Positions 53,839 through 62,139 of a stretch of 64,000 nucleotides of DNA are shown here, in pieces; position 1 is the first letter of the stretch, and the number at the start of each line of letters is the position of its first letter. This DNA is from Jannaschia sp. M317 (GTDB taxonomy: Bacteria > Pseudomonadota > Alphaproteobacteria > Rhodobacterales > Rhodobacteraceae). Made by a program: the position numbers and the translations under genes. The notes under the pieces are model-generated. The model was not told where the DNA came from and searched no databases. It was given only the letters and a program-made list of their open reading frames with translations. The stretch spans positions 592,001 through 656,000 of the forward strand of contig NZ_CP081155.1 of NCBI RefSeq assembly GCF_025141175.1. Reading direction: 5' to 3'.

Positions 53839-54135
53839 ATGGGATTTCTGACGAGAACACGCGAACGGGTGCCCTGCACCGTCGAGATTTCGCACCGCTT
53901 CGAAGAGCTGTCGGCGCATGTGCGCTTTGACGATGGATCCGTCGTCTGGCCCGGCGACGAGGTTCAGGTACTGGGCGAAGAGATCATGGCCCCCTTCGGC
54001 GAGGTCGTGCGCGAGGAACGCGTGGCTGTGATCACACGGGCCAGCGGGTTGGAACGGCTCTGGACCCGGATGACCGGCGATTTCGAGTTCATGGAGCTTT
54101 GCGAATTCAGCTTCTCCGAGGAGGTGCTGTCATGA
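53839..54135 (+). CDS. Conserved small protein of unknown function between puhC and acsF
   Basis: A 98-residue acidic protein (MGFLTRTRERVPCTVEISHRFEELSAHVRFDDGSVVWPGDEVQVLGEEI...). It has no signal peptide or membrane helix and reads as mostly beta strands. GGGAGG precedes the start and the stop overlaps acsF (ATGA), so it is coupled to acsF translation. I do not recognise a domain. Its position suggests a role with AcsF or puh assembly, but that is inference only. Confidence 0.85.
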   Translation: MGFLTRTRERVPCTVEISHRFEELSAHVRFDDGSVVWPGDEVQVLGEEIMAPFGEVVREERVAVITRASGLERLWTRMTGDFEFMELCEFSFSEEVLS

Positions 54136-55253
54136 ACGTCCAGATCAAGCATTCCGCCGACGCCCATACCGTCGAAGAGGCGTTGGCCGCCGACAACCAG
54201 CAGGTCGTCGACAGCGAAAGCGCGACCAGGCTGGCGATGTCCAACACGCTGCTGACGCCGCGGTTCTACACCACCGATTTCGACGAGATGGACGCCATCG
54301 ACGTCACCCCCGTGCGCGAAGACTGGGACCAATTGATCGCGCAGATGAAGGCCGACCCGAACCGGGGGCATTTCAAGAAGAACGAAGACTGGGATCATGT
54401 CGATTGGGACGGGATGGAGCCGAAGCTGCGTGCCGAATTCATCGACTTCCTCGTATCGTCCTGTACTGCCGAATTCTCTGGCTGCGTGCTTTACAAGGAA
54501 ATGAAACGCCGGGGCACGAACGAAGACATCACCACCCTGTTCCAGTTGATGGCCCGGGACGAGGCGCGGCATGCGGGGTTCATCAACGATGCCCTGCGCG
54601 AGGCAGGCATTGCCGTGAACCTTGGATTTCTTACGCAAAAGAAGAAATACACCTACTTCCGGCCGAAATTCATCTACTACGCGACCTACCTGAGCGAGAA
54701 GATCGGCTATGCGCGCTACATCACGATCTTCCGCCACCTCGAACAGCACCCGGAGCATCGGTTCCACCCGATTTTCAAATGGTTCCGGGAATGGTGCAAC
54801 GATGAGTTCAGCCATGGCGAGGCCTTTGCCCTGCTGATGAAGACGGATCCGAAGCTGACGTCCGGGCGCAACGTCTGGTGGATCAAGTTCTTCCTGACGG
54901 CGGTCTACGGCACCATGTATGTCCGCGACCACCAGCGGCCCGAGTTCCACAAGGCGCTGGGCGTCGATCCTGATTGGTATGCCCATTCGGTGTTCGAAAA
55001 GACCTCCGAGATCACCAAGCAGGTGTTCCCCATCACGCTCGATATCGATCACCCGCGCTGGCAGCCCACGTTGGAGCGGTTGCAGAAGGCGAACGTCGAT
55101 CTGGCACAGGCCGAAAAGAAGACCGGCCTCGCGCGTCTGATCGGCAAGGCATCCGGGTCCGCCCGTGCCGCGCTGGCCTTTGCGTCGCTCTACACGATCC
55201 CGGTCAAGCGCCATCAGGTGCCGGTGCAGACCCGGTTGGAGCCGTCGTATTGA
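54132..55253 (+). CDS. acsF: Mg-protoporphyrin IX monomethyl ester oxidative cyclase AcsF
   Basis: Oxygen-dependent diiron enzyme that forms ring E to give protochlorophyllide. The 373-residue product shows TPRFYTTDFDEMD, AEFSGCVLYKEMKRR and two diiron ExxH motifs (ARDEARHAGF and DEFSHGEAF). Presence of AcsF, and no bchE in this window, fits pigment synthesis under air. ATG 54132 gives the family N-terminus. Confidence 0.97.
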   Translation: MNVQIKHSADAHTVEEALAADNQQVVDSESATRLAMSNTLLTPRFYTTDFDEMDAIDVTPVREDWDQLIAQMKADPNRGHFKKNEDWDHVDWDGMEPKLRAEFIDFLVSSCTAEFSGCVLYKEMKRRGTNEDITTLFQLMARDEARHAGFINDALREAGIAVNLGFLTQKKKYTYFRPKFIYYATYLSEKIGYARYITIFRHLEQHPEHRFHPIFKWFREWCNDEFSHGEAFALLMKTDPKLTSGRNVWWIKFFLTAVYGTMYVRDHQRPEFHKALGVDPDWYAHSVFEKTSEITKQVFPITLDIDHPRWQPTLERLQKANVDLAQAEKKTGLARLIGKASGSARAALAFASLYTIPVKRHQVPVQTRLEPSY

Positions 55254-55335
55254 TCCAAGCGGTCACATACCGTCCCGCCCGGTCGCAGACCGGGCAGCCC
55301 CCGGCGTTCGACTTCAGGACGGAGGCCCAGACCTG

Positions 55336-56136
55336 ATGTTCGCCTCCCCCTGGATCGCGGCCCTTGTGGCCCTTTTCGCCTGGTGGTTTTCCACCGGGGC
55401 GATCCTGTTGGTCGTGCGCTATGCCGACCGGTCCGGGCGGCATCTGACGGCGGTTCTGTCCATGCTGCCGCTGGCGGGTCTGGGCGGGGTCGGGTTCGTG
55501 TCCAGCATGGGGCAAACGACCCTTGGCGCGACCTATATCGCCTTTGCCTCGGCGCTGTTGATCTGGGGCTGGTTGGAGCTGGCGTTCCTGACCGGCCTCG
55601 TCACCGGCCCTAACCGCACCCCCGCCAAACCCGGTGTCCCGGAGTGGGAGCGGTTCATTCGCGCCTGGGGCACTGTCGCCTATCACGAGATGACGCTGAC
55701 CGCCGCGTTGATCGCGCTGGCCATCGGCAGCCATGGGGCCCTCAACCGCTTTGGCTTCTGGACCTTTGCCGTGCTTTACGCGGCCCGGATCAGCGCCAAG
55801 CTCAACCTCTATCTGGGGGTGCGCAAGGTGAACACGGAGTTCATTCCCCGGGCCCTGACCCATTTGCCCAGCCATTTCCGCGAAGCGCGGATCAATTGGC
55901 TGTTCCCCACCTCTGTCACCGCCCTGACCTTCGCGACCGCCTGCTGGATGGAACGCGCGGTGTCGGCGGGGGCGGGATCTGTTCAGGCGGGCTTTGCCCT
56001 GCTGGCCGCGCTGACCGCGCTGGCGCTGCTTGAACATTGGTTCATGATCGTCCGCCTGCCGGACGAGAAACTGTGGCGCTGGATGCTGCCAAAACACGAG
56101 ACTTTGTTGAAGGAGGGGCCGGATGCCGTTCGATAA
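55336..56136 (+). CDS. puhE: PuhE, photosynthetic complex putative assembly protein (DUF3623)
   Basis: The 266-residue protein has about seven hydrophobic helices: [35 protein letters not shown] at the N-terminus, then [31 protein letters not shown] and [28 protein letters not shown]. PuhE loss changes pigment levels in Rhodobacter capsulatus. ATG 55336 is set by the hydrophobic start; the upstream extension lacks hydrophobicity. It overlaps hemA by 14 bases. Confidence 0.92.
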   Translation: MFASPWIAALVALFAWWFSTGAILLVVRYADRSGRHLTAVLSMLPLAGLGGVGFVSSMGQTTLGATYIAFASALLIWGWLELAFLTGLVTGPNRTPAKPGVPEWERFIRAWGTVAYHEMTLTAALIALAIGSHGALNRFGFWTFAVLYAARISAKLNLYLGVRKVNTEFIPRALTHLPSHFREARINWLFPTSVTALTFATACWMERAVSAGAGSVQAGFALLAALTALALLEHWFMIVRLPDEKLWRWMLPKHETLLKEGPDAVR

Positions 56137-57337
56137 GATGTTCCAGAGCCAGTTGGAGGCTTTGAAGGCCGAAGGCAATTACCGATACTTTGCGGATCTG
56201 ACCCGCGAATGCGGCCAGCACCCGCGCGCCAAGAACCATCACGACGGCACGACGCGCGACGTCACCGTCTGGTGTTCCAACGACTACCTGGGCATGGGCC
56301 ATCACCCTGACGTGGTCGACGCGATGGCCGAAACCGCCCGCGCCTGCGGCACCGGGGCGGGCGGCACGCGCAACATCTCCGGCACGCAGCATCAGCATCT
56401 GGAGCTGGAGGCCGAACTGGCCGACCTGCACGGCAAAGAGGCGGCGCTGGTCTTTACCTCCGGCTATGTGTCGAACTGGGCCGCGCTCTCGACGTTGGGA
56501 TCACGTCTGCCGAATGCGGTGATCCTGTCCGACAGCCTGAACCATGCCTCGATGATCGAAGGCATCCGCCATTCCCGCGCCCAAAAGGTCATCTGGAAGC
56601 ATAACGACCCCGAAGATCTGGACCGCAAGCTGGCGGCTTTGCCCGCGAACGCCACCAAGATCGTCGCTTTCGAAAGCGTCTATTCCATGGATGGCGACAT
56701 CGCCCCGATCCGCGAGATCGTCGAGGTCGCCGAGAAACATGGGGCCATGACCTATCTCGATGAGGTCCACGCCGTCGGCATGTATGGCCCGCGCGGCGGT
56801 GGCGTCGCCGAGCAGGAAGGGCTGATGGACCGCATCACCCTGATCGAGGGTACGCTCGGCAAGGCGTTCGGCGTGATGGGCGGCTACATCACCGGGTCCG
56901 CCGCGCTGTGCGATTTCATCCGCAGCTTTGCGTCCGGCTTCATCTTTACGACAGCCCTGCCGCCCGCCGTGGCCGCGGCGGCCACCACCTCGATCCGGCA
57001 CCTGAAGGTCAGTGAAGTGGAGCGCGCCCAGCAACGTCGCCAGGTCGCCCGTCTGCGCGCCCGCCTGGATGCGGCGGGGATTCCGCATGAAAACAACCCG
57101 TCCCACATTATCCCGGTGATGGTGAAAGACCCGGTCAAGACGCGGATGCTGTCGGACTATCTGATGGATGAATTCGGCATCTACGTGCAACCGATCAACT
57201 ATCCCACGGTGCCCAAAGGCACGGAACGCCTGCGCTTTACCCCCGGGCCGCGCCATTCGGACGCGGATATCGATCATCTCGTTGCCGCGCTGTCGGTCTT
57301 GTGGAAGCAATGCGCCGTGGCACGCGCAACCGCCTGA
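56123..57337 (+). CDS. hemA: 5-aminolevulinate synthase
   Basis: PLP enzyme that joins glycine and succinyl-CoA (Shemin pathway), the first step of heme and bacteriochlorophyll. The 404-residue product shows [60 protein letters not shown] and the PLP-lysine motif [17 protein letters not shown]. It starts inside puhE, so precursor supply is tied to the photosynthesis operon. Another ALAS copy (hemT-like) may exist elsewhere but cannot be judged here. Confidence 0.97.
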   Translation: MPFDKMFQSQLEALKAEGNYRYFADLTRECGQHPRAKNHHDGTTRDVTVWCSNDYLGMGHHPDVVDAMAETARACGTGAGGTRNISGTQHQHLELEAELADLHGKEAALVFTSGYVSNWAALSTLGSRLPNAVILSDSLNHASMIEGIRHSRAQKVIWKHNDPEDLDRKLAALPANATKIVAFESVYSMDGDIAPIREIVEVAEKHGAMTYLDEVHAVGMYGPRGGGVAEQEGLMDRITLIEGTLGKAFGVMGGYITGSAALCDFIRSFASGFIFTTALPPAVAAAATTSIRHLKVSEVERAQQRRQVARLRARLDAAGIPHENNPSHIIPVMVKDPVKTRMLSDYLMDEFGIYVQPINYPTVPKGTERLRFTPGPRHSDADIDHLVAALSVLWKQCAVARATA

Positions 57338-57417
57338 CGCAAAGGTGACTTGTTATTGGATCACAAGGCGGGTTGCCCTAGCTTGAGCCACAAACGCGAT
57401 TCAATGGGAGAACCTGA

Positions 57418-57858
57418 ATGCTTCGTACTATGACTATCCTCGCCGCCGCCGTTGCGGCCGGTCCCGTGTTGGCCGACGGTCACGCCGCCAGCGGCGATGC
57501 CGAAGCCGGGGAAAAGGCGTTCCGCCAGTGTCAGTCCTGCCACGTCGTGCAAAACGGCGACGGTGAGGTTCTGGCCGGTCGCGCCGCCAAGACCGGCCCC
57601 AACCTTTACGGGATCGCCGGGCGTGCCGGTGGCATGGTCGAGGATTTTGCCTATTCCGATCTGGCCGTCGCCGCCGGTGAGGCCGGGCTGGTCTTCGACG
57701 AGGCGAACTTTGTCGCCTACGTCCAGGACCCGACCGCGCACCTGCGCGAAGTGTCCGGCGAAGGTGGCCGGTCCAAGATGTCGTTCAAGGTCCGCAAGGA
57801 AGAGGACGCCGTGAACCTCTATGCGTTCCTGGCGCAGTTCGCCGACGACGCCAGCTAA
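57418..57858 (+). CDS. cycA: Cytochrome c2 (class I cytochrome c)
   Basis: Soluble periplasmic electron carrier between the bc1 complex and the reaction centre. The 146-residue precursor has a signal peptide (MLRTMTILAAAVAAGPVLADG, cleavage near ALAD-like VLA), heme site CQSCH at 38-42, TGPNLYGIAGR and a SKMSF segment with the probable Met ligand near residue 121. It follows hemA by 80 bases. The last bases overlap the convergent bchO end. Confidence 0.92.
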   Translation: MLRTMTILAAAVAAGPVLADGHAASGDAEAGEKAFRQCQSCHVVQNGDGEVLAGRAAKTGPNLYGIAGRAGGMVEDFAYSDLAVAAGEAGLVFDEANFVAYVQDPTAHLREVSGEGGRSKMSFKVRKEEDAVNLYAFLAQFADDAS

Positions 57859-58724
57859 GGCGCGGGGGGCAAGACGCCCACCTCTTCGAGAAATGCGATG
57901 ACAGCCCCCGCCGCAAGGTCGGGGGCTTCTTCGTGCAACAGGTGGCCCAGCCCCGCCTCGATGCACAACCGTCCGTCCGGCATCTGCGCGGCCATATCCC
58001 GGCTGACTGACGGGGGCACCGTGCCATCCTTGTCCCCCGCCAGCAAAAGGACCGGTGCCGACAGGCCCGCGGCATCGCGCACCAACCTGTCCAACGACCA
58101 GTTCGCCATCATCGCCAGGGCCCCCGCGACATGCCCCTTGTCCGAGATCAGCCTGTGGTACAGCCGCAACCCGTCCTCATCCAGCCTGCTGCCGGTGCCC
58201 GCCAGCATTCGCCGGGTCCGCGCCGGGCTGGCCCCGGCGGTGAACAGCGGCACCGTCAACGGGTTCAGCGCCAGCGCCTTGGCCATCAGCGGGAACAACA
58301 CGGCGGCCACGCCTCCGAACATCTGAAACGCGCCGTTGATGGATACGACCGGCACGGGCACCGCAGCGTCCAGCGACAACCGAAGGGCCAACGCTGCCCC
58401 TGCGGAATGGCCGATGATCGCGCGCGGGGTCAGGTTCAGCTCTGCCAGCAGGGTGGTGACGTCCTGCGCCATCGCGTCCAGCCCGCGCCGACCCGGTCCG
58501 GCGCGGGTAAAGCCGTGCCCCGGCAGGTCCACCATCGTCACCCGCATCCGCCGTGCCAGCAGGGGGGCCAACCCGCGCCAGGACTGTGTCGCCGCACCGG
58601 CCCCATGCAGCAACAGGACATCCGGACCGCTGCCGATCTGTTGCACATGCCACTGATGGGGACGTGCGGGCACGATGCGGCTGTGCGCGGCAAAGGGCCA
58701 GTCGTCGGGGACCGGGGGCGTCAC
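57855..58724 (-). CDS. bchO: BchO, alpha/beta hydrolase of the Mg-chelatase operon
   Basis: The 289-residue alpha/beta hydrolase shows VLLLHGAGAATQSWRGLAPLLARRMRVTMVDLPGHGFTR, the nucleophile elbow AIIGHSAGAALALRL and LLLAGDKDGTVPPSVSRDM. BchO accompanies bchD and bchI in purple bacteria; its substrate is not established. It overlaps bchD by 4 bases, and the 3' end overlaps cycA by 4 bases tail to tail. Confidence 0.93.
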   Translation of the reverse strand: MTPPVPDDWPFAAHSRIVPARPHQWHVQQIGSGPDVLLLHGAGAATQSWRGLAPLLARRMRVTMVDLPGHGFTRAGPGRRGLDAMAQDVTTLLAELNLTPRAIIGHSAGAALALRLSLDAAVPVPVVSINGAFQMFGGVAAVLFPLMAKALALNPLTVPLFTAGASPARTRRMLAGTGSRLDEDGLRLYHRLISDKGHVAGALAMMANWSLDRLVRDAAGLSAPVLLLAGDKDGTVPPSVSRDMAAQMPDGRLCIEAGLGHLLHEEAPDLAAGAVIAFLEEVGVLPPAP

Positions 58725-60340
58725 AGGGCTGCCGCGACGGTTTTGCTGACGGCCTTGGCGTCGGCGCGGGGCAGCGGCAGATAGGGCGCGTCCATGGTCT
58801 GCGCCAAGGTGGCCAGGGCAGGGGTTGGGCGGTTGCCCGTGTCGATTATCAGAGCGGTCATCCCCTGCGTCCGCAGGGCACGGGCCATCGCCTGTGCATC
58901 GGCCCCTGCCTCGCTCCGGGAGGCGGTGCCCGACAGCGCGATATTGGGCCGCCCATCGGTCAGAACCACCACTGCGGGATCCATGCCGCGCCCGCGCGCC
59001 TGCAAGCCCAGGTCCAGCGCCGCCCGCAGGCCCGCCGCCAATGGCGTACCGCCGCCGCCGGGCAGGCCGGACAGGTGACGTTTCGTGCGCAACAGGCTGC
59101 GGGTCGGGGGCAACAACAGCTCGGCCCCTTCGCCGCGAAAGGCGACAAGGGCGACGTGATCACGTCGGGCATAGGCCTCGGCCAGCAGCAACTCGACCGC
59201 CCCCTTTACCTCGGCCAATCGCGCAAAGGCAGCGGAGCCGGAGGCATCGACCGCAAAGATCACCAACCGGTCGGACCGCGTCTCGGAGCGTTTGAGATGG
59301 ATGTCGGCACTGCGCAGCCGAAGCCGTTGACCGGGCCCACCGCCGCGCAACCGCTGCCAGGGGGCGGCGGCCCGCAAGGTCGCGATCAGGTCGATCCGGG
59401 CGCGTCCGTCCATGCGCCCCGGCCGCGCGGGCAGGGGGCGACCCCGCCGGTTCCCCTTGCGCCGCGCGCCCGCACCCGTGCCCTGCGCCCGCGCCACGGT
59501 CCCTGTTGCCAGCCGCTGCAACACGTCGGGCGGCAGCAGTGCCAGCGCCGCCTCCAGCAGGACATCACCGTCAGGCAGGCCGGTGTCGGGTTGCGTGTCG
59601 GATTGGGCTGCGTCCGTCTCCGGCTCGGGCGGTGGCGGGGCTTCTTCCTCCTCCGGGGCGGGCATCCTGGTCGCATGGGGCAGCAAGGCCGTGGCAATGG
59701 CAAAACTGAGATCGGCCTGCACGAGCGTGTCGCGCCCATCCACCTGCGCCGATACCCGCGCAAGGCGCAGCGCAAGACCAAGCCGCCGCAGCGACCCGAT
59801 CCCAAGCGTGAGGGACAACGCAGAGAGGGTTTCGATCGCCGTCTCTTCGGTGATCGCGTCCCAGTCTGAATACGTCTCTAACATGGGCATTTCGGCAAGT
59901 CGCAGGCCATCCAGGTCGAGTGTCATCGCAAGCCGGTCCAGCAGCGCCACCGGCGGGCGTTCCCCTTCGTCGCCCTCGTCGAGGGCGACGAAGGAATGCC
60001 GCCCCCGGTCCAGCGCCTGCCCCAACCGCGCGGCCAGGCCAGGCGCGACCCGCTCTGCCATGGGCAGGATCAGCGACCGATAACGTGCCAACAGACCGTC
60101 ACGGCGCACCAAACGCCCGTGCTGCAGGGACGCGGTAAGGTCTATACCTGGGGCCAGTAGATCCTCGGGCAGATCGGCGGGCAGGCGCAGGGGTGCGGGC
60201 AGGTCACGTATCAGCCGGTTGACCACCGCATCGCGCACCGGCCCGGCCCGCGCCCGCAGGTGCAGCCCGCCCAGGGCCTGCGGATCGAGGGACAGGCAGG
60301 CCAGCGCGCGCACCACCAGGGGCCAGCGCGGATCGGTCAC
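58721..60340 (-). CDS. bchD: Magnesium chelatase subunit D
   Basis: The 539-residue AAA+-like regulator has a degenerate ATPase N-terminal domain, an acidic/proline-rich linker (EEEEAPPPPEPETD, near residue 220) and a C-terminal von Willebrand A domain with the MIDAS-like IFAVDASGSAAFARLAEVKGAVELLLAEAY. It pairs with BchI to drive BchH. It overlaps bchI and bchO by 4 bases each. Confidence 0.96.
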   Translation of the reverse strand: MTDPRWPLVVRALACLSLDPQALGGLHLRARAGPVRDAVVNRLIRDLPAPLRLPADLPEDLLAPGIDLTASLQHGRLVRRDGLLARYRSLILPMAERVAPGLAARLGQALDRGRHSFVALDEGDEGERPPVALLDRLAMTLDLDGLRLAEMPMLETYSDWDAITEETAIETLSALSLTLGIGSLRRLGLALRLARVSAQVDGRDTLVQADLSFAIATALLPHATRMPAPEEEEAPPPPEPETDAAQSDTQPDTGLPDGDVLLEAALALLPPDVLQRLATGTVARAQGTGAGARRKGNRRGRPLPARPGRMDGRARIDLIATLRAAAPWQRLRGGGPGQRLRLRSADIHLKRSETRSDRLVIFAVDASGSAAFARLAEVKGAVELLLAEAYARRDHVALVAFRGEGAELLLPPTRSLLRTKRHLSGLPGGGGTPLAAGLRAALDLGLQARGRGMDPAVVVLTDGRPNIALSGTASRSEAGADAQAMARALRTQGMTALIIDTGNRPTPALATLAQTMDAPYLPLPRADAKAVSKTVAAAL

Positions 60341-61338
60341 GCCAGCACCTCCTCCAATGCGCGGGTGACGCGGATGGTCGACCCGGCCTCGTCCAAGGGG
60401 TCGCGGCGCAGACGGTGGCGCAGGCTCATGGGGGCGACGCGGCGGATGTGATTACGGCCCGCGACCTCGGCCCCCTCAAAGGCGGCCAGCGCGCGCGCGG
60501 TCCGCAGCAGCGTCAGCTCGCCCCGCACCCCGTCAGAGCCGAGCGCGATGCATAAGGCGGCGCAATCCTCCAGCACCGCATCAGGTGCCTCGACCTTGCC
60601 CAGACGGTCGCGGGCCGCGACGATCCGGGCGCGCAGGGCCAGCTGATCCGCCTCACAGGCGGTCGCAAAGGCCTCCTTGTCCCTTTCGAAGGTGTCGCGC
60701 GCGCGGATCACCGCGACGCGTTCGGCCACGGTGTTCGGCGAGGCGACCTCCACCGACAGGCCAAAGCGATCCAGAAGCTGCGGGCGCAGCTCTCCTTCTT
60801 CGGGGTTACCGGATCCGACAAGCACGAAGCGCGCGGGGTGCCGGATCGACAGCCCCTCACGCTCCACCACGTTTTCGCCGGACTGGGCGACATCCAGCAA
60901 CAGATCGACGATGTGATCTTCCAGCAGGTTGATCTCGTCGATGTAGAGATAGCCGCGATTGGCCCGCGCCAGCAGGCCCGGTTCGAACGCGCGTTCCCCC
61001 TTTGTCAGAGCCTTTTCGATGTCGAGCGCCCCGGTCACCCGATCCTCGGTCACGCCCAGTGGCAGATCCACGACGGGGGTCGGGCCGGATGTGATCACAG
61101 GGTCCGGGACAGCGGCCCAGTCCGGCACATCTGCCACCAAGGCGGAATTCACCGGACAGCCCTGCACTATCTGCAATGGCGGCAGCAGACCCGACAAGGC
61201 GCGCACCGCCGTCGATTTGCCGGTGCCCCGATCACCGAAAACCAGAACACCGCCGATGCCGGGGTCCACGGCGGTCAGGATCATCGCGGTCTTCATTTCG
61301 TCCTGACCGACGATTGCGGTGAACGGAAAGGCTGTCAT
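60337..61338 (-). CDS. bchI: Magnesium chelatase ATPase subunit I
   Basis: The 333-residue AAA+ ATPase begins MTAFPFTAIVGQDEMKTAMILTAVDPGIGGVLVFGDRGTGKST with the Walker A loop. YLYIDEINLLEDHIVDLLLDVAQSGENVVEREG is Walker B, and the sensor 1 region GSGNPEEGELRPQLLDRFG follows. The operon order is crtA-bchI-bchD-bchO, all joined by 4-base overlaps. Confidence 0.97.
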   Translation of the reverse strand: MTAFPFTAIVGQDEMKTAMILTAVDPGIGGVLVFGDRGTGKSTAVRALSGLLPPLQIVQGCPVNSALVADVPDWAAVPDPVITSGPTPVVDLPLGVTEDRVTGALDIEKALTKGERAFEPGLLARANRGYLYIDEINLLEDHIVDLLLDVAQSGENVVEREGLSIRHPARFVLVGSGNPEEGELRPQLLDRFGLSVEVASPNTVAERVAVIRARDTFERDKEAFATACEADQLALRARIVAARDRLGKVEAPDAVLEDCAALCIALGSDGVRGELTLLRTARALAAFEGAEVAGRNHIRRVAPMSLRHRLRRDPLDEAGSTIRVTRALEEVLA

Positions 61339-62021
61339 CGGAGCACCTCGGACATGGGCCGGCCCTGCCAGCGGCCTTCGGCCCCGGTTACGGCAAATCT
61401 TGCATAGAGTTCTTCGGCGAACCAGTCCCCTGCGCGCACGGCGCGGATCGCCTCTGCGTGGGGGCCGGATGTGCGGGCGAACCGGGCCATTGTCTCTGCA
61501 TCCGGCCAGATCGAAAACGTGACCTGATGCAGGAAGGGCACCTCGCCCACACCGATCTTGAGCTGAACGTCAGGATTGGTGCCGATACGGGCGGAAATGT
61601 CGGGCACCCGCCGCCAGAACCGCAACAGGTTGCGCGGGCGGACGGTCGCGCGGGTCAAGGCGGCGAGCGGGCCGGTGCAGTCGACAGCGGTCGCATCAAA
61701 CGGGGCCTGCCCGGACCAGAGCCCGCGCGCAGAGGTGGGCGACAGGCGCAGCGTGCAGTGTTCGATCGCGTGGCCCGCATAGCGTCGGAACACATCGGCC
61801 TGTGTCCCGATCCGCTCGGCTGCGGCGTCGGTCCAGGCGCAAAGGATCGCGTAGACGCCGGTGTTGGGCACGGGGGTGAACCCCTCGCCCGTGCCGGAGC
61901 CGAGCAGCTTCCAGAACGTCAGGCCGGGCACGCGGGCCATGGCTGCGCGCGCCAATCCCATCTGCGCAAAGGCCCAGAGACGGCCCCGCCAGGGTCCGAA
62001 ACGATAGAGAGTGAGGGTCAC
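61335..62021 (-). CDS. crtA: Spheroidene monooxygenase CrtA; start unresolved
   Basis: Oxygen-dependent conversion of spheroidene to spheroidenone. The core is clear: VTLTLYRFGPWRGRLWAFAQMGLARAAMARVPGLTFWKLLGSGTGEGFTPVPNTGVYAILCAW, and a C-terminal FARTSGPHAEAIRAVRAGDWFAEELYARFAVTGAEG. The family usually starts two to four residues before VTLTLYRF. Here that codon is ATC (62030), 5 bases after a perfect GGAGG. GTG 62021 is the nearest accepted start and is used for the coordinates; TTG 62072 is another option. Confidence 0.88.
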   Translation of the reverse strand: MTLTLYRFGPWRGRLWAFAQMGLARAAMARVPGLTFWKLLGSGTGEGFTPVPNTGVYAILCAWTDAAAERIGTQADVFRRYAGHAIEHCTLRLSPTSARGLWSGQAPFDATAVDCTGPLAALTRATVRPRNLLRFWRRVPDISARIGTNPDVQLKIGVGEVPFLHQVTFSIWPDAETMARFARTSGPHAEAIRAVRAGDWFAEELYARFAVTGAEGRWQGRPMSEVLR

Positions 62022-62077
62022 GGTCTGGATGGTCGCCTCCCGGGGTTGCCGCGCTGATTGCCTTTTTGGCAAACAAA

Positions 62078-62120
62078 CGTTTGGCGTTGGTTACATATTC
62101 AGTGTAAATCGAAGTGGACA
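62078..62120. promoter_or_regulatory. PpsR/CrtJ boxes between crtA and crtI
   Basis: An exact TGT-N12-ACA site at 62103-62120 and a one-mismatch site (CGT-N12-ACA) at 62078-62095, centres 25 bases apart, the same spacing as at bchG and bchC. They lie between divergent crtA-bchIDO and crtIB and can repress both. Confidence 0.82.
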
Positions 62121-62139
62121 GTCAAGGAAAGAGTCGCCG

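Noticed and set aside
57338..57417. PpsR or FNR box before cycA
   Set aside because: The closest match is TGT-N9-ACA (TGTTATTGGATCACA), with the wrong spacing for PpsR, and no TTGAT-N4-ATCAA is present.
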